From: Nitrospirillum sp034653355
GTDB taxonomy: Bacteria > Pseudomonadota > Alphaproteobacteria > Azospirillales > Azospirillaceae
Assembly: GCF_034653355.1 (NCBI RefSeq)
Contig: NZ_JAYEER010000004.1
Span: forward strand, 620,001 to 684,000
Direction: 5' to 3'
DNA length: 64,000 nucleotides
Shown one piece after another: positions 55,498-64,000 of this stretch. Every line of letters begins with the position of its first letter. Position 1 is the stretch's first letter. The position numbers and the translations under genes were made by a program. The notes under the pieces are model-generated. The model ran no database searches and was not told where the DNA came from. It saw only the letters and a program-made list of their open reading frames with translations.

Positions 55498-58400
55498 TCA
55501 GGAGGTGGCTTTCTTCGGTCCTGGATCCCCGCTTTCGTTTGCCGGTTTAGACGGTGCCATATCGACTTGAGCGCGGCCTGAGGAGGATTGTGGATACTGC
55601 GCGCAATGTCGCTCTGCGGCCTCGATTAAATCCTGAGCACGTCTGGCTCTGTCCGACCGACCAACTGCAAATCCGTTGGCTTCGCCCGCGCTCTTGAAGA
55701 CGGCATCGCCAATGTGCTGGCCTAGTCGACGATAGCTTTCGAACTGCCGCTCGGTGAAGAACTGGTTCATTGTTGTTTCATGGGGAAACGCGTCATTGTC
55801 GGCGGCATAGCTCAATACGTCCTCAGGCTCCGTGCCATGGAGTGCGGGCTTCAGGTAAATAAGGACGCCGTCTTGGCTGGAATCATTTTCCATCGGGTAT
55901 TTAATGTCGGCGATGGCGCAATAGGGAAGGGTGTTCCCGGCCTTGATGTCGTTTACCAACCCCAATCGGCCTTTCGCGGTTTGGGAGGCCAGAGGCCTGG
56001 GGCGGAACGTGATCTCAATGCCGAGATCAATGCGGGCCTTGGCCACGGCGTTGCCCAGATCCACGAACGTCGACCCTGAATCGCAACCGGCATCCACGGC
56101 GATGATGGTGCGGCACTGCCGGCGCAGCATTTCGTAGATGCCTAAGTTTTCAAAATGACCGCCGTCGCTGAGATAGACATAACGGCTTCTGGCATTCGTC
56201 AAGCCGAGAAGTTCCTCAAGAATAGGGCCGATGGAAAAGAAGGGACCAGCCTTTTGCCAAGCTTTCTTTTTCGGATTTCCCAGCCACCAGCCTAGCCTCA
56301 CATTGAAAAGCGTCATGAGGAAAGAAACGGTGGGTTGGGAATGATAGCCCATGCTGGGGCTCAACGCCGCGCCGGAAATTGCTGTAGCGGTGCCTAAGCT
56401 AATTCCGTCACCGTATCCGCGATCCTTCGTGAACTGGGGAAGCAGCCGTCGGGGGGCGTTGCTTTCCCTCCGATCTATGCTCGCCTGAGGATTGGGTTCC
56501 ATCCGGACTGAGGGGCCGGTTCGGCGATATCCCACCTCCGGGCTGCCGGCTTTGAACTGGGAAACGGTGAACGAAGACGCCTTTCGATCCTGCCAGGCCA
56601 GTCGCTCACCATGCACAAGGTTCAGGGCCATGTTGATGATGTGGAGAGGTCCTGGGAGCGGGGACCTTTTCGTCGAGGTTTCCGGCGCATTTTCGCTTTT
56701 TGGGACCCTTTGACCAAGCTGGCACATGGCGATGTTGTCCCATTCGTCGAAGCCGGTGAATCGGTTCGGCTGCCGCTCATCCTGGTCGGTGATATGCCGG
56801 CCTTGTTTTTTTGATGCACCGAGATAGGCGCGGATGAGGCGGTTTCGATAAAAGGCATGTAGCGAGAATTTGTTGACGTTGATCGCCCAGGACGTGATGA
56901 ACAGGATAAGTCCGACAATAAGAAGGGCCATGCCATATTGGATGGCACTGAATGCACCGGCGGAATTACCGTCAGTATAAGGTGCGATCCGCGTCGCGAC
57001 GTCTGCAGCCAATGGTGCCAGGCTGGGTAGAAACTGATCCACTGCCCGGGATACGGTCATCAGCAGAACGGCGAAGAAAAGGATGGCACCGATGGCGGCC
57101 AAGCGCGCCCAGGGGAAGCGGGCCATGACACCTTTGCTGTTGGAGTCCGTCTTGGGCGCGATGGGGGCGACGGCCCCGAAAAGCGCAGCGCCGACGCCTG
57201 CGAGGCCGCCGATAGCCGTGAAAGTGCTTTCCGCCCATTCACCAACCATCCTTGTCTCAACACCCGTGGGCAAAGGGTCCCATAGGACGAGCAGCGAAAC
57301 GACCAGCCACATTAGCCCGGGAAGCAGGAAACCGGCGTTCAAACGTGCCAGCCACTCCCGAAGGGCATCATGATTATGAAGAGGGCTGCTGATGGCGACG
57401 AAGGCCGTGTCCGCCAGAAACTGTCCCATAAGCCAAAGATTGGCACCGAAGACGACAACCAACCGGGGATCATGGCAGAGTGCATTCCAAGACCTGCTCG
57501 TCCACTCGCCGAAACTGATCGCATCAGCAGAGGAGGGAAAGGACCGCCCGTCTGTGGAAAGTGACAACAGCAGTGGCAGCGCATCGGCGAGAATAGCGCC
57601 AAGGACAAGACCACCACAGGCCCGGGCGAAAACAATGACCAGTAGTCTACTGATCTGGCGGAGGGCTTCGAATGGAGCATCGGCGGCGGCAATAATCCCC
57701 AATTTTTTTTTCTGATGTTGATACTCGACATATCGGAAGATGAGGACAGACAGAAAGGGCAAACCCCAAAGCACGCCGCCGATGCTCAGGAACCACGGCC
57801 AGAGGACGCTCGGCTCCGTTAGGGGAGCCCCTGTCGCCATCAACCGAACAAGAGCGGTGATGCCCAGGCATCCGGCAACGTAGGTGGGGAGCAGTATCAA
57901 GATCAGGATATGGAGCCATCCGGCCTTCTGCAAATCATAGCGCAGCCTGATCAAATAAGTGGCCCTATGTATTTGGTCGCGCCGCTCTGCCAGTGCGCCC
58001 AGGATGGCCTGATTAGACAATTGCCAAGCAGTATATATCTGGGAAATAGCATACAAAACCCCAGAAGATCCTAATAATAACCACGTCCATACGTTGGATG
58101 TGCCGCTGCCATTGCCTGTATTCCATTGATAAAAGGCGTAGGTCAGTTTGGGTATCAGGGCGATCAAGGCAAAGACTGGCAGGAAAATCAGCCAGTTTAA
58201 TATCAAGTTGCGGATGACGATGGCCCCGGCCGAAGCGGTGTCCAAGGAGAACAAGCCCCGCTCTGGGGTGAGATAGGATGTGAATTGGCGCAGTGTCGTT
58301 ACGGGCTGTGGTTCGGAATTTCCGGCTAACTCTGTTTCGACGTCGACGATGCCACGGTCATACTGAGTACACCAGGCGGACAGCCATGCGCCAGTATATC

Positions 58401-58821
58401 CGCCACCCGAGACGGTGGAAAGATAGTCAAAGCTGTGCAACCGCTTGAATTTCGCCAGACTTTGTATGATTCCCAAGGCGAAGCTGGCGCTGCGAATACC
58501 GCCACCGGACAAGCAAAGCGCCGACAGGTTGGCTGCATGCAGGCATTCCTTCAGGGCGTTGCTCAAATGAGCGGGGTCCAGGTGCGCTCGGTTTTCCGGC
58601 TGTGGCGGTTGGAAACTCTCACCCGCGAGCAGATATAGCCTCTGCAACTCTTCAGCCAAGGCGGCATGCAAGCTGGTATCGTCGTTCAGGGGGACGGAGT
58701 CAGTTTGCTCGCAGGTGCTTGGTGGGGGCTCGGAGACAGTTTCATCGCCGGTGCAGGATGAGGTCCGCAACTCCTCGACTAAGGTATCGTGCAGGCTGAT
58801 GGCGTCGGATGGGATTGTCAT
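55498..58821 (-). CDS. Giant membrane patatin-like phospholipase
   Basis: A 1107-residue protein with a patatin hydrolase split by membrane segments. A 19-residue unit is repeated near the N terminus (SLHDTLVEELRTSSCTGDE at 9-27 and SLHAALAEELQRLYLLAGE at 50-68). The oxyanion GGGIR is at 106-110, the nucleophile Ser138 in TVSGGGYTG and the catalytic Asp886 in SDGGHFENLG. Between them are about eleven hydrophobic segments (about 200-690), so the catalytic residues come from both ends of the chain. It should cleave acyl groups from lipids at the membrane. The gene is lower in GC than its neighbours and has no obvious partner besides the S10 copy downstream. Confidence 0.88.
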   Translation of the reverse strand: MTIPSDAISLHDTLVEELRTSSCTGDETVSEPPPSTCEQTDSVPLNDDTSLHAALAEELQRLYLLAGESFQPPQPENRAHLDPAHLSNALKECLHAANLSALCLSGGGIRSASFALGIIQSLAKFKRLHSFDYLSTVSGGGYTGAWLSAWCTQYDRGIVDVETELAGNSEPQPVTTLRQFTSYLTPERGLFSLDTASAGAIVIRNLILNWLIFLPVFALIALIPKLTYAFYQWNTGNGSGTSNVWTWLLLGSSGVLYAISQIYTAWQLSNQAILGALAERRDQIHRATYLIRLRYDLQKAGWLHILILILLPTYVAGCLGITALVRLMATGAPLTEPSVLWPWFLSIGGVLWGLPFLSVLIFRYVEYQHQKKKLGIIAAADAPFEALRQISRLLVIVFARACGGLVLGAILADALPLLLSLSTDGRSFPSSADAISFGEWTSRSWNALCHDPRLVVVFGANLWLMGQFLADTAFVAISSPLHNHDALREWLARLNAGFLLPGLMWLVVSLLVLWDPLPTGVETRMVGEWAESTFTAIGGLAGVGAALFGAVAPIAPKTDSNSKGVMARFPWARLAAIGAILFFAVLLMTVSRAVDQFLPSLAPLAADVATRIAPYTDGNSAGAFSAIQYGMALLIVGLILFITSWAINVNKFSLHAFYRNRLIRAYLGASKKQGRHITDQDERQPNRFTGFDEWDNIAMCQLGQRVPKSENAPETSTKRSPLPGPLHIINMALNLVHGERLAWQDRKASSFTVSQFKAGSPEVGYRRTGPSVRMEPNPQASIDRRESNAPRRLLPQFTKDRGYGDGISLGTATAISGAALSPSMGYHSQPTVSFLMTLFNVRLGWWLGNPKKKAWQKAGPFFSIGPILEELLGLTNARSRYVYLSDGGHFENLGIYEMLRRQCRTIIAVDAGCDSGSTFVDLGNAVAKARIDLGIEITFRPRPLASQTAKGRLGLVNDIKAGNTLPYCAIADIKYPMENDSSQDGVLIYLKPALHGTEPEDVLSYAADNDAFPHETTMNQFFTERQFESYRRLGQHIGDAVFKSAGEANGFAVGRSDRARRAQDLIEAAERHCAQYPQSSSGRAQVDMAPSKPANESGDPGPKKATS

Positions 58822-58955
58822 GGGGCGGTTCCAGGTGGCTAGCTGCTATCAAAGCGGGATCAGGCGCACCAGGCATATATCTAAAGTAGAGTACTCCTAT
58901 ATATTTCCCCATTCCATAGATTTTACGAAAAAGCCGGACTCCGGATGACCGGCGC

Positions 58956-59945
58956 TCACGCCGGCACGCACCCCAGATCCGCCAGCGCGGTGGCGACCGC
59001 CGTATCCAGCGGCGTGTGCGGCTCGGCGCCCAGGAAGGCCTTGAGTTTGGCGTTCTCCAGCCGCACGGGCCGTTGCCACAGGTAGCGCATCTCCCGCATT
59101 TCGCGGAACACGGTGACGAAGGGGGAGGCCAGGGTCACCAGCCACCAGGGGAAGGATTTGAGGGCCGGCCGCGCGCCGCCCCGGGCCTCCACCACGCGCT
59201 GGATGGCCCGGGCCATTTCCACGCCGGGCTCCAGCCAGTGCCCGCCGAAGTGGAAGGTTTCGAACGTCGCCAGGTCGTTTTCCCGCGCCAGCAGGCGGGC
59301 CACCGTTTCCGCCACGTCGGGCAGGTAGGCCCAGGCGTGGCCGACGGGGTGGGGGCCGGGGTAGGGGATGGAGGTCACCGTCCTGCCTGGCTTAACCAGC
59401 CCCTGGCCGAACCAGTTGTTGCCGGCGCGGGGCCCGAAGAAGTCGCCGCAGCGCAGGATCAGGACGCGGCCACCCTCGGTCGACGCTTGGCGCAGCCGCC
59501 GCTCCATGGCCACGCGGATGCCGCCTTTCACCGTGACGGGATTCTGCGGCGACTCCTCCGTCAGGTTGGGCAGGGCATCAGGACCATAATTGTAGACCGT
59601 GCCGGGCAGAACGATGCGGGCGCCCACGGCCTTGGCGGCGGCGATGGTGTTGTCCAGCATGGGCAGCACCAGCTTGTCCCAGTCCTTGTAGCCCGGCGGG
59701 TTCACGGCATGGACGATGACGTCCACGCCGGCGGCGGCCTTGGCCACATCGGCGGTGTTCATGGCGTCGCCCTGGATCCATTGGGCGGCGGCCAAGTCCG
59801 GCCGCGCCCCCCGATCCCCCGCGCCCTGGCCCCTTGCCAGGGCCTTCACCGTCCAGCCATCGGCTAGCAGGCGGGCCGCCACCGCGCCCCCCACGCCGCC
59901 CTTGGCCCCGATCACCAGAACCGTCTTGCCGTTCGTCCGCGCCAT
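58956..59945 (-). CDS. NAD-dependent epimerase/dehydratase family protein
   Basis: A 329-residue extended SDR. The N-terminal nucleotide motif is VLVIGAKGGVGGAVAARL (about residues 9-26), followed by the VDVIVHAVNPPGY and IVLPGTVYNYG strands. The active-site Tyr appears as VYNYGP rather than the full YxxxK, and GDFFGPRAG follows, as in NmrA/epimerase-like regulators or reductases. Its product is unknown. It is divergent from the LysR gene, with a palindromic site between, so it is the likely LysR target. The 134-base gap to the patatin start is A/T-rich. Confidence 0.85.
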   Translation of the reverse strand: MARTNGKTVLVIGAKGGVGGAVAARLLADGWTVKALARGQGAGDRGARPDLAAAQWIQGDAMNTADVAKAAAGVDVIVHAVNPPGYKDWDKLVLPMLDNTIAAAKAVGARIVLPGTVYNYGPDALPNLTEESPQNPVTVKGGIRVAMERRLRQASTEGGRVLILRCGDFFGPRAGNNWFGQGLVKPGRTVTSIPYPGPHPVGHAWAYLPDVAETVARLLARENDLATFETFHFGGHWLEPGVEMARAIQRVVEARGGARPALKSFPWWLVTLASPFVTVFREMREMRYLWQRPVRLENAKLKAFLGAEPHTPLDTAVATALADLGCVPA

Positions 59946-60007
59946 CTCATCCTCCGTCTGCAGCGGTTGCGATGCCAGGAAGGTGAGGGCGCGGGCAGCT
60001 AAACGGA

Positions 60008-60017
60008 ATTGCGCAAT
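60008..60017. promoter_or_regulatory. Palindrome in the divergent epimerase/LysR spacer
   Basis: ATTGCGCAAT is a perfect 10-bp palindrome in the 98-base spacer between the epimerase and LysR genes. LysR proteins often bind such sites (T-N11-A type) in divergent spacers, so it is a candidate operator. Confidence 0.45.
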
Positions 60018-60043
60018 ATCTTTGGATTGATATACATAAATTT

Positions 60044-60942
60044 ATGACTAGATCCGAACCCGGCTGGGAACTCTACCGCTCCTTCCTGGCGGTGCTGCGC
60101 GAAGGCAGCCTGTCGGCGGCGGGGCGCGCGCTGGGGCTGACCCAGCCCAGCGTCGGCCGCCATGTGGAGGAATTGGAGCGCGCGCTGGGCGCCACCCTGT
60201 TCACCCGCTCTCCCCAGGGACTGACGCCGACCGAAACGGCACTAGAGCTTCGCGGCCATGCCGAGGTGATGGCCGCCGCCGCCGCCGCCCTGTTGCGCGC
60301 GGCGTCGGGGCCGGCCGATGAGGTGGCGGGCAGCGTGCGTGTCACGGCCAGCGTGGTGGTGGGGGTGGAGGTGCTGCCCCCATCCTGGCCGCTTTCCGCC
60401 GCGCCCATCCCAAGGTGGCGGTCGAGCTGTCCCTGTCCAACGAGACGGAGGACCTGCTGCGGCGCGACGCCGATATCGCCGTCCGCATGGTGCGCCCCAC
60501 GCAAGGCGCGCTGGTGGCCCGGCACCTGGGCGTCATCGCGTTGGGGCTTCATGCCCACCGCCGTTATCTGGAAACGCACGGCACCCCGGCCTGCTGGGAC
60601 GATCTGGCCAACCACAGCCTGATCGGTTTCGATACCGAAACAGCTGTCATCCGCACCCTGCGCGCCCGGGGGCGGTATTTCGGCCGTGAGCATTTCGCCT
60701 TCCGGGCCGACAGCGACGTGGCCCAGCTGGCCGCCATCCGCGCCGGTTTCGGCATTGGCATTTGCCAGGTGGGGCTGGGGCGGCGCGACCCTGACCTGGT
60801 GCACCTGCTGCCCGGCACCCTGGGCTTCGACCTCGATACCTGGTTGGTCACGCATCCGGACCTGAAGTCCAGCCGGCGCGTGCGTCTGCTGTACGATCAT
60901 CTGGCGCTGGGTTTGGCGGATTATATCCGCAACGGCCAGTAA
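60044..60942 (+). pseudogene. LysR family regulator with a one-base frameshift
   Basis: Residues 1-100 form the standard LysR DNA-binding domain (LREGSLSAAGRALGLTQPSVGRHVEELERALGATLFTRSPQGLTPTE). The effector-binding domain (VAVELSLSNETEDLLRRDADIAVRM to ADYIRNGQ) lies in another frame from about 60382 on. Adding one C to the five-C run at 60377-60381 joins them (VEVLPPILAAFRRAHPKVAVEL) into a normal 299-residue protein. The cause is a base deletion, real or from assembly. It would regulate the divergent epimerase gene. Confidence 0.85.
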
Positions 60943-61046
60943 CGCGGGGGGCGCCATGAAAGGATCGGCATTGCCAGCGGTGTCAGATTGGAAGAAAACT
61001 GCGACCGCTAACAGAGCGCCTTTCTAATCAGGGACAGGACTTTCCC

Positions 61047-61898
61047 ATGAAGCTGCTGCGTTACGGCCCGGTGGGCCAGGAGAAACCCGGCCTGCTGGAT
61101 GCCGCCGGCCAGATCCGCGACTTGTCGGGCCATGTGGCCGACATCGGCCCCGCCCAGCTGTCGGCCGAGGGCTTGGCCGCCCTGGCGGCGCTGGACATCG
61201 CCAGCCTGCCCGTCGTGTCCGGCAGCCCGCGCCTGGGCGTGCCCTACACCGGGACGCCCAAGTTCCTGGCCGTGGGCCTGAACTACGCCGACCATGCCGC
61301 TGAATCCAATCTGCCCCTGCCCAAGGAGCCGGTGCTGTTCACCAAGGCCATCAGCTGCCTGAACGGCCCCAATGACGACGTCATGCTGCCCCAGGACAGC
61401 GTGAAGAGCGATTGGGAGGTGGAGCTGGGCATCGTCATCGGCAAGACCGCCCGCTATGTCGATGAGGCCGACGCGCTGAGCCATGTGGCCGGTTACGTCC
61501 TGGTCAACGACGTGTCGGAGCGTGAGTACCAGATCGAGCGGGGCGGCACCTGGGACAAGGGCAAGGGCTGCGACACCTTCGGCCCCGTCGGTCCCTGGCT
61601 GGTGACGGCGGATGAGATCGCCGACCCGCAGAACATCGACCTGTGGCTGGACGTGAACGGCGTCCGCCGCCAGACCGGCAACACCAACACCATGATCTTC
61701 GGCGTGGCGACGCTGGTCAGCTACATCAGCCGCTTCGTCACGCTGCAGCCGGGCGACCTGATCACCACCGGCACCCCGCCGGGCGTGGGCATGGGCATGA
61801 AGCCGGAGCCAACCTTCCTGAAGGCTGGCGACGTCATGCGCCTGGGTTCCGACCTGCTGGGCACGCAACAGCAGACGGTCGTGGCCTGGCGCCGCTGA
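61047..61898 (+). CDS. Fumarylacetoacetate hydrolase family protein
   Basis: A 283-residue enzyme. KFLAVGLNYADHAAESNLPLP (about 71-91), the metal ligands in DWEVELGIVIG and GYVLVNDVSERE, and TTGTPPGVGMGM are the FAH-family motifs seen in 2,4-diketo-3-deoxy-L-fuconate hydrolase and relatives annotated as ureidoglycolate lyase. It should hydrolyse a C-C bond in a diketo acid or hydrate an enol-acid. The fucosidase elsewhere in this window makes an L-fucose role thinkable, but the two genes are far apart. A strong terminator follows. Confidence 0.92.
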   Translation: MKLLRYGPVGQEKPGLLDAAGQIRDLSGHVADIGPAQLSAEGLAALAALDIASLPVVSGSPRLGVPYTGTPKFLAVGLNYADHAAESNLPLPKEPVLFTKAISCLNGPNDDVMLPQDSVKSDWEVELGIVIGKTARYVDEADALSHVAGYVLVNDVSEREYQIERGGTWDKGKGCDTFGPVGPWLVTADEIADPQNIDLWLDVNGVRRQTGNTNTMIFGVATLVSYISRFVTLQPGDLITTGTPPGVGMGMKPEPTFLKAGDVMRLGSDLLGTQQQTVVAWRR

Positions 61899-61920
61899 GC
61901 GCGTCCGCCGCGACGGGTGT

Positions 61921-61962
61921 AAAAGCGGGGGACGGGGAAACCTGTCCCCGCCCGCTTTTGGG
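61921..61962 (+). terminator. Terminator after the FAH-family gene
   Basis: A long stem, AAAAGCGGG (61921-61929) with CCCGCTTTT (61951-61959), continued inward by GGGACGGG opposite CCTGTCCC with one G-T pair, and a T-run in the 3' arm. It lies 22 bases after the FAH stop and just before the next gene. Confidence 0.8.
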
Positions 61963-61971
61963 GCCGCCGTC

Positions 61972-62799
61972 ATGCGCATCCTCGTCACCGGTTCCTCCGG
62001 TCCCCTGGGCGCCGCCATCGTGCGCCAGGGGCTGGCGTGCGGCTGGGCGGTGACGGGGCTGGACATCCGGGCGGGCGCCACCACCGATATCGAGGCCGAC
62101 GTGGCGGATGCCGGTGCGCTGGCACGGGCGGTCGAGGGCCAGGACGCCGTCATCCACGTCGCGGCCTTGCATGCGCCGCAGGTGGGGCGGCTGCCGAATG
62201 CCGACTTCCACCATGTGAACGTCCAGGCGACGGCGACGTTGCTGCGCCTGGCGGCTGAGGCGGGCGTGCGGCGTGTCGTCTACACCTCCACCACCTCGCT
62301 CTACGGCCACAGCCTGGTGCCGCCGCCGGGCGGCTTGGTCTGGGTGGATGAGCAGATGCCGGTTCGGCCGCGCGACATCTATGACGAAACCAAACAGGCG
62401 GCCGAGGGCCTGTGCGCCAAGGCGGCGCCCCGCTTTCCCCAGGGCTTGGCCATCCTGCGCATCGCCCGCTGTTTCCGCGAGGCCGCCCCCGTTCGCGCCG
62501 TCCACCGCCTGCACCGGGGGCTCGGCATGGCCGACGCGGCCGCCGCCCATGTGCACGCGGCGGCGGTGGGCATATCCGGCACCTTCGTCATCTCCGCCCT
62601 CACGCCCTTCCGGCGGGAGGATGCGCCGGCGCTGGCGACGGACGCCGAGGGCCTCATCCGGACCCGCCTGCCCCGGGTGGCCACCCTGTTCGACCGCCGG
62701 GGCTGGCCCCTGCCGGCTCGGCTGGACCGGGTGTACGACGCGGGGCGGGCAGCCACGGTGATGGGCTTCCGCCCGCGCTTCGATTTTTCGGGCTGGTAA
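61972..62799 (+). CDS. NAD(P)-dependent sugar epimerase/dehydrogenase
   Basis: A 275-residue extended SDR. The nucleotide motif is ILVTGSSGPLGAAIVRQGL at the start, then VIHVAALHAPQVG and the catalytic pair YDETK (preceded by STTSLYG, the Ser strand). These are intact. It likely acts on a nucleotide-sugar or free sugar; substrate not decidable. It starts 12 bases after the terminator of the previous gene, so it must rely on its own signals or on read-through. It converges with the M13 peptidase (3-base gap). Confidence 0.9.
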   Translation: MRILVTGSSGPLGAAIVRQGLACGWAVTGLDIRAGATTDIEADVADAGALARAVEGQDAVIHVAALHAPQVGRLPNADFHHVNVQATATLLRLAAEAGVRRVVYTSTTSLYGHSLVPPPGGLVWVDEQMPVRPRDIYDETKQAAEGLCAKAAPRFPQGLAILRIARCFREAAPVRAVHRLHRGLGMADAAAAHVHAAAVGISGTFVISALTPFRREDAPALATDAEGLIRTRLPRVATLFDRRGWPLPARLDRVYDAGRAATVMGFRPRFDFSGW

Positions 62800-62802
62800 G
62801 CC

Positions 62803-64000
62803 TCACCAGACACGCACCCTGTCCCCGGGCGGCAGGTAAAGCGCGGCGTCGGGGCTCACGCCGAAGGCGGCGTACCAGCCGTCCAGGTGGCGTACGGCTT
62901 GGTTCACGCGGCAGGCATCCGGGGTATGGGGGTCGTTGGCCACGTCCGCCCGCAACGCTTCCGGTCGCCGTTTGCCACGCCGCAGGCGGGCGAAGGCAAG
63001 GAAGAAACGCTGGTCGCCCGTCAGGCCGTTGATGACCGGAGCTTCCTGGTCCGCTGTCGCCATGTGATAGGCCGCATAGGCCAATTGCAATCCGCCCACG
63101 TCGGCCAGATTCTCGCCCAGGGTCAGGCGGCCGTTGACCGTCAGGCCGGGGGCCGCTTGGCAGGCGCCATAAAGGGCGACCAGGCGCTCGGCCAGGGTGT
63201 TGAACCGGGCGGTATCGGCCCCGGTCCACCAGTCGCGGGCACGGCCGGCCGCGTCGTACAGGCGGCCCTGGTCGTCGAAGGCATGGGTCAGTTCGTGCCC
63301 GATGATGGCGCCGATCCCGCCATAGGTTTCCGCCAGGTCCGCCTTGGAATCGAAGGCCGGTGGTTGCAGCAGGGCGGCGGTGAACACGATCGCCAGCGCG
63401 GCCCCGTCATTGTAGGCGTTCACCGTCTGTGGCGTGATGCTCCAGGCTGCCGGATCCACCGGCTGGGAAAGTCGCCGACGGTCCCGTTCCCAGGCCTGGG
63501 CGGTGGCGCGCGCCGCGTCGCCATACAGATCATCACGCCGCAGGACCAAACCGTCGTAGTGGTCCCCCGATGCCGGCGCGCCTATCATGATGCGATAGGC
63601 ATCCACCTTGCGCGCCGCTTCGGCCTTGGCTTGGGCGGACATCCAGGTGGAGGTGGCAATGCGCTCCCTCAACGCGGCCTTGATGCGGTCCACGAGATCG
63701 GCCAGCGTTCGCCGCGCCTGGGGATCGAACCACCGGGCGGTATAAAGCCGGCCGACCGCGTCGCCGATGGCGCCACGGCTGTGGGTGATGTCCTTCCAGC
63801 CGCCCCCCGAAATCTGGGCCACGGCCTGACGCCAGCGCGGGGGCGCGGCCTTCTTGCCCTCCACCGCGCGGCCGTGGAAATCAAACCAGGCGTCAGCATA
63901 CTCCGTGGACAGCACGGGCGCGGCGTTGTCCACCAGGTGAAAGGCGGCCCACGCCCGCAGCGCCGGCAACGGCGTGATCGCGAACAGGTGGGCCAGGGGG
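62803..64000 (-). CDS. M13 family zinc metallopeptidase, C-terminal part (partial)
   Basis: The frame runs out of the window at 64000, so the N-terminal part, including any signal peptide, is missing; 399 residues are visible. The zinc motif HELTH lies in AIIGHELTHAFDDQGR, the second ligand Glu in GENLADVGGLQLAY, and the C terminus ends VW after PGDRVRVW, typical of neprilysin-like M13 enzymes. NAYNDGAALAIVFTAALLQPPAF is the conserved NAYY/N segment (Asn-Ala-Tyr). It cleaves peptides in the periplasm or outside. Confidence 0.93.
   Translation of the reverse strand, partial: PLAHLFAITPLPALRAWAAFHLVDNAAPVLSTEYADAWFDFHGRAVEGKKAAPPRWRQAVAQISGGGWKDITHSRGAIGDAVGRLYTARWFDPQARRTLADLVDRIKAALRERIATSTWMSAQAKAEAARKVDAYRIMIGAPASGDHYDGLVLRRDDLYGDAARATAQAWERDRRRLSQPVDPAAWSITPQTVNAYNDGAALAIVFTAALLQPPAFDSKADLAETYGGIGAIIGHELTHAFDDQGRLYDAAGRARDWWTGADTARFNTLAERLVALYGACQAAPGLTVNGRLTLGENLADVGGLQLAYAAYHMATADQEAPVINGLTGDQRFFLAFARLRRGKRRPEALRADVANDPHTPDACRVNQAVRHLDGWYAAFGVSPDAALYLPPGDRVRVW

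Overview
The window is GC-rich DNA from an alphaproteobacterium, most likely a Rhodospirillales/Azospirillaceae relative (Azospirillum/Nitrospirillum-like). This rests on the 16S signature, the 16S-tRNA-Ile-tRNA-Ala-23S-5S-tRNA-fMet order, a CheA with a C-terminal receiver domain, a MaeB-type malic enzyme and the leuA attenuator style. The genus is an inference. No phage, complete insertion sequence, CRISPR array or plasmid origin is visible.

Layout. 1-3.1 kb: end of a chemotaxis operon (cheA-cheW-cheY-cheB-cheR, + strand) closed by a terminator. 3.3-12.8 kb: housekeeping genes (mscL, lipB, tRNA-Leu, maeB), a TetR-thiolase pair, a DsbA-like isomerase with a late frameshift, a potassium channel and DUF1489. 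12.8-18.7 kb: a complete rrn operon with a strong promoter and final terminator. 18.7-25.7 kb (- strand): a membrane Ser/Thr kinase with TPR-like tail, an AraC regulator, an ECF sigma factor and a secreted alpha/beta hydrolase. 25.7-32.8 kb: sugar-related genes (AGE epimerase, ROK repressor with a ROK-kinase relic between them, GH29 fucosidase, glycosyltransferase, aldo/keto reductase). 32.9-36.5 kb: two chemoreceptors. 36.7-39.9 kb: MarR regulator divergent from a tautomerase-SDR-flavin monooxygenase set that looks like a small catabolic unit.

40.8-42.9 kb: leuA with an upstream 16-codon leader peptide containing four consecutive Leu codons, a leaderless-type promoter and a weak terminator hairpin, i.e. 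a leucine attenuator. 43.0-49.8 kb: a TonB-dependent siderophore receptor, then a rearranged stretch: TetR/metallo-beta-lactamase-fold pair with nested operators, a scar stitched from copies of the 3' end of one neighbour and the 5' end of another, an epoxide-hydrolase-like gene and a secreted protein. 49.8-58.8 kb (- strand): S9 peptidase, two tandemly duplicated S10 serine carboxypeptidases (one preceded by a striking inverted repeat) and a 1107-residue membrane patatin. 58.9-64 kb: NAD-dependent epimerase, a frameshifted LysR, a fumarylacetoacetate-hydrolase family enzyme, another epimerase and an M13 metallopeptidase cut by the window end.

Three reading-frame problems (about 10.70, 10.77 and 60.38 kb) lie at or near G or C homopolymers. 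They may be real mutations or assembly errors. Long ORFs opposite the GC-rich genes and inside the rRNA genes were treated as shadows and left out.
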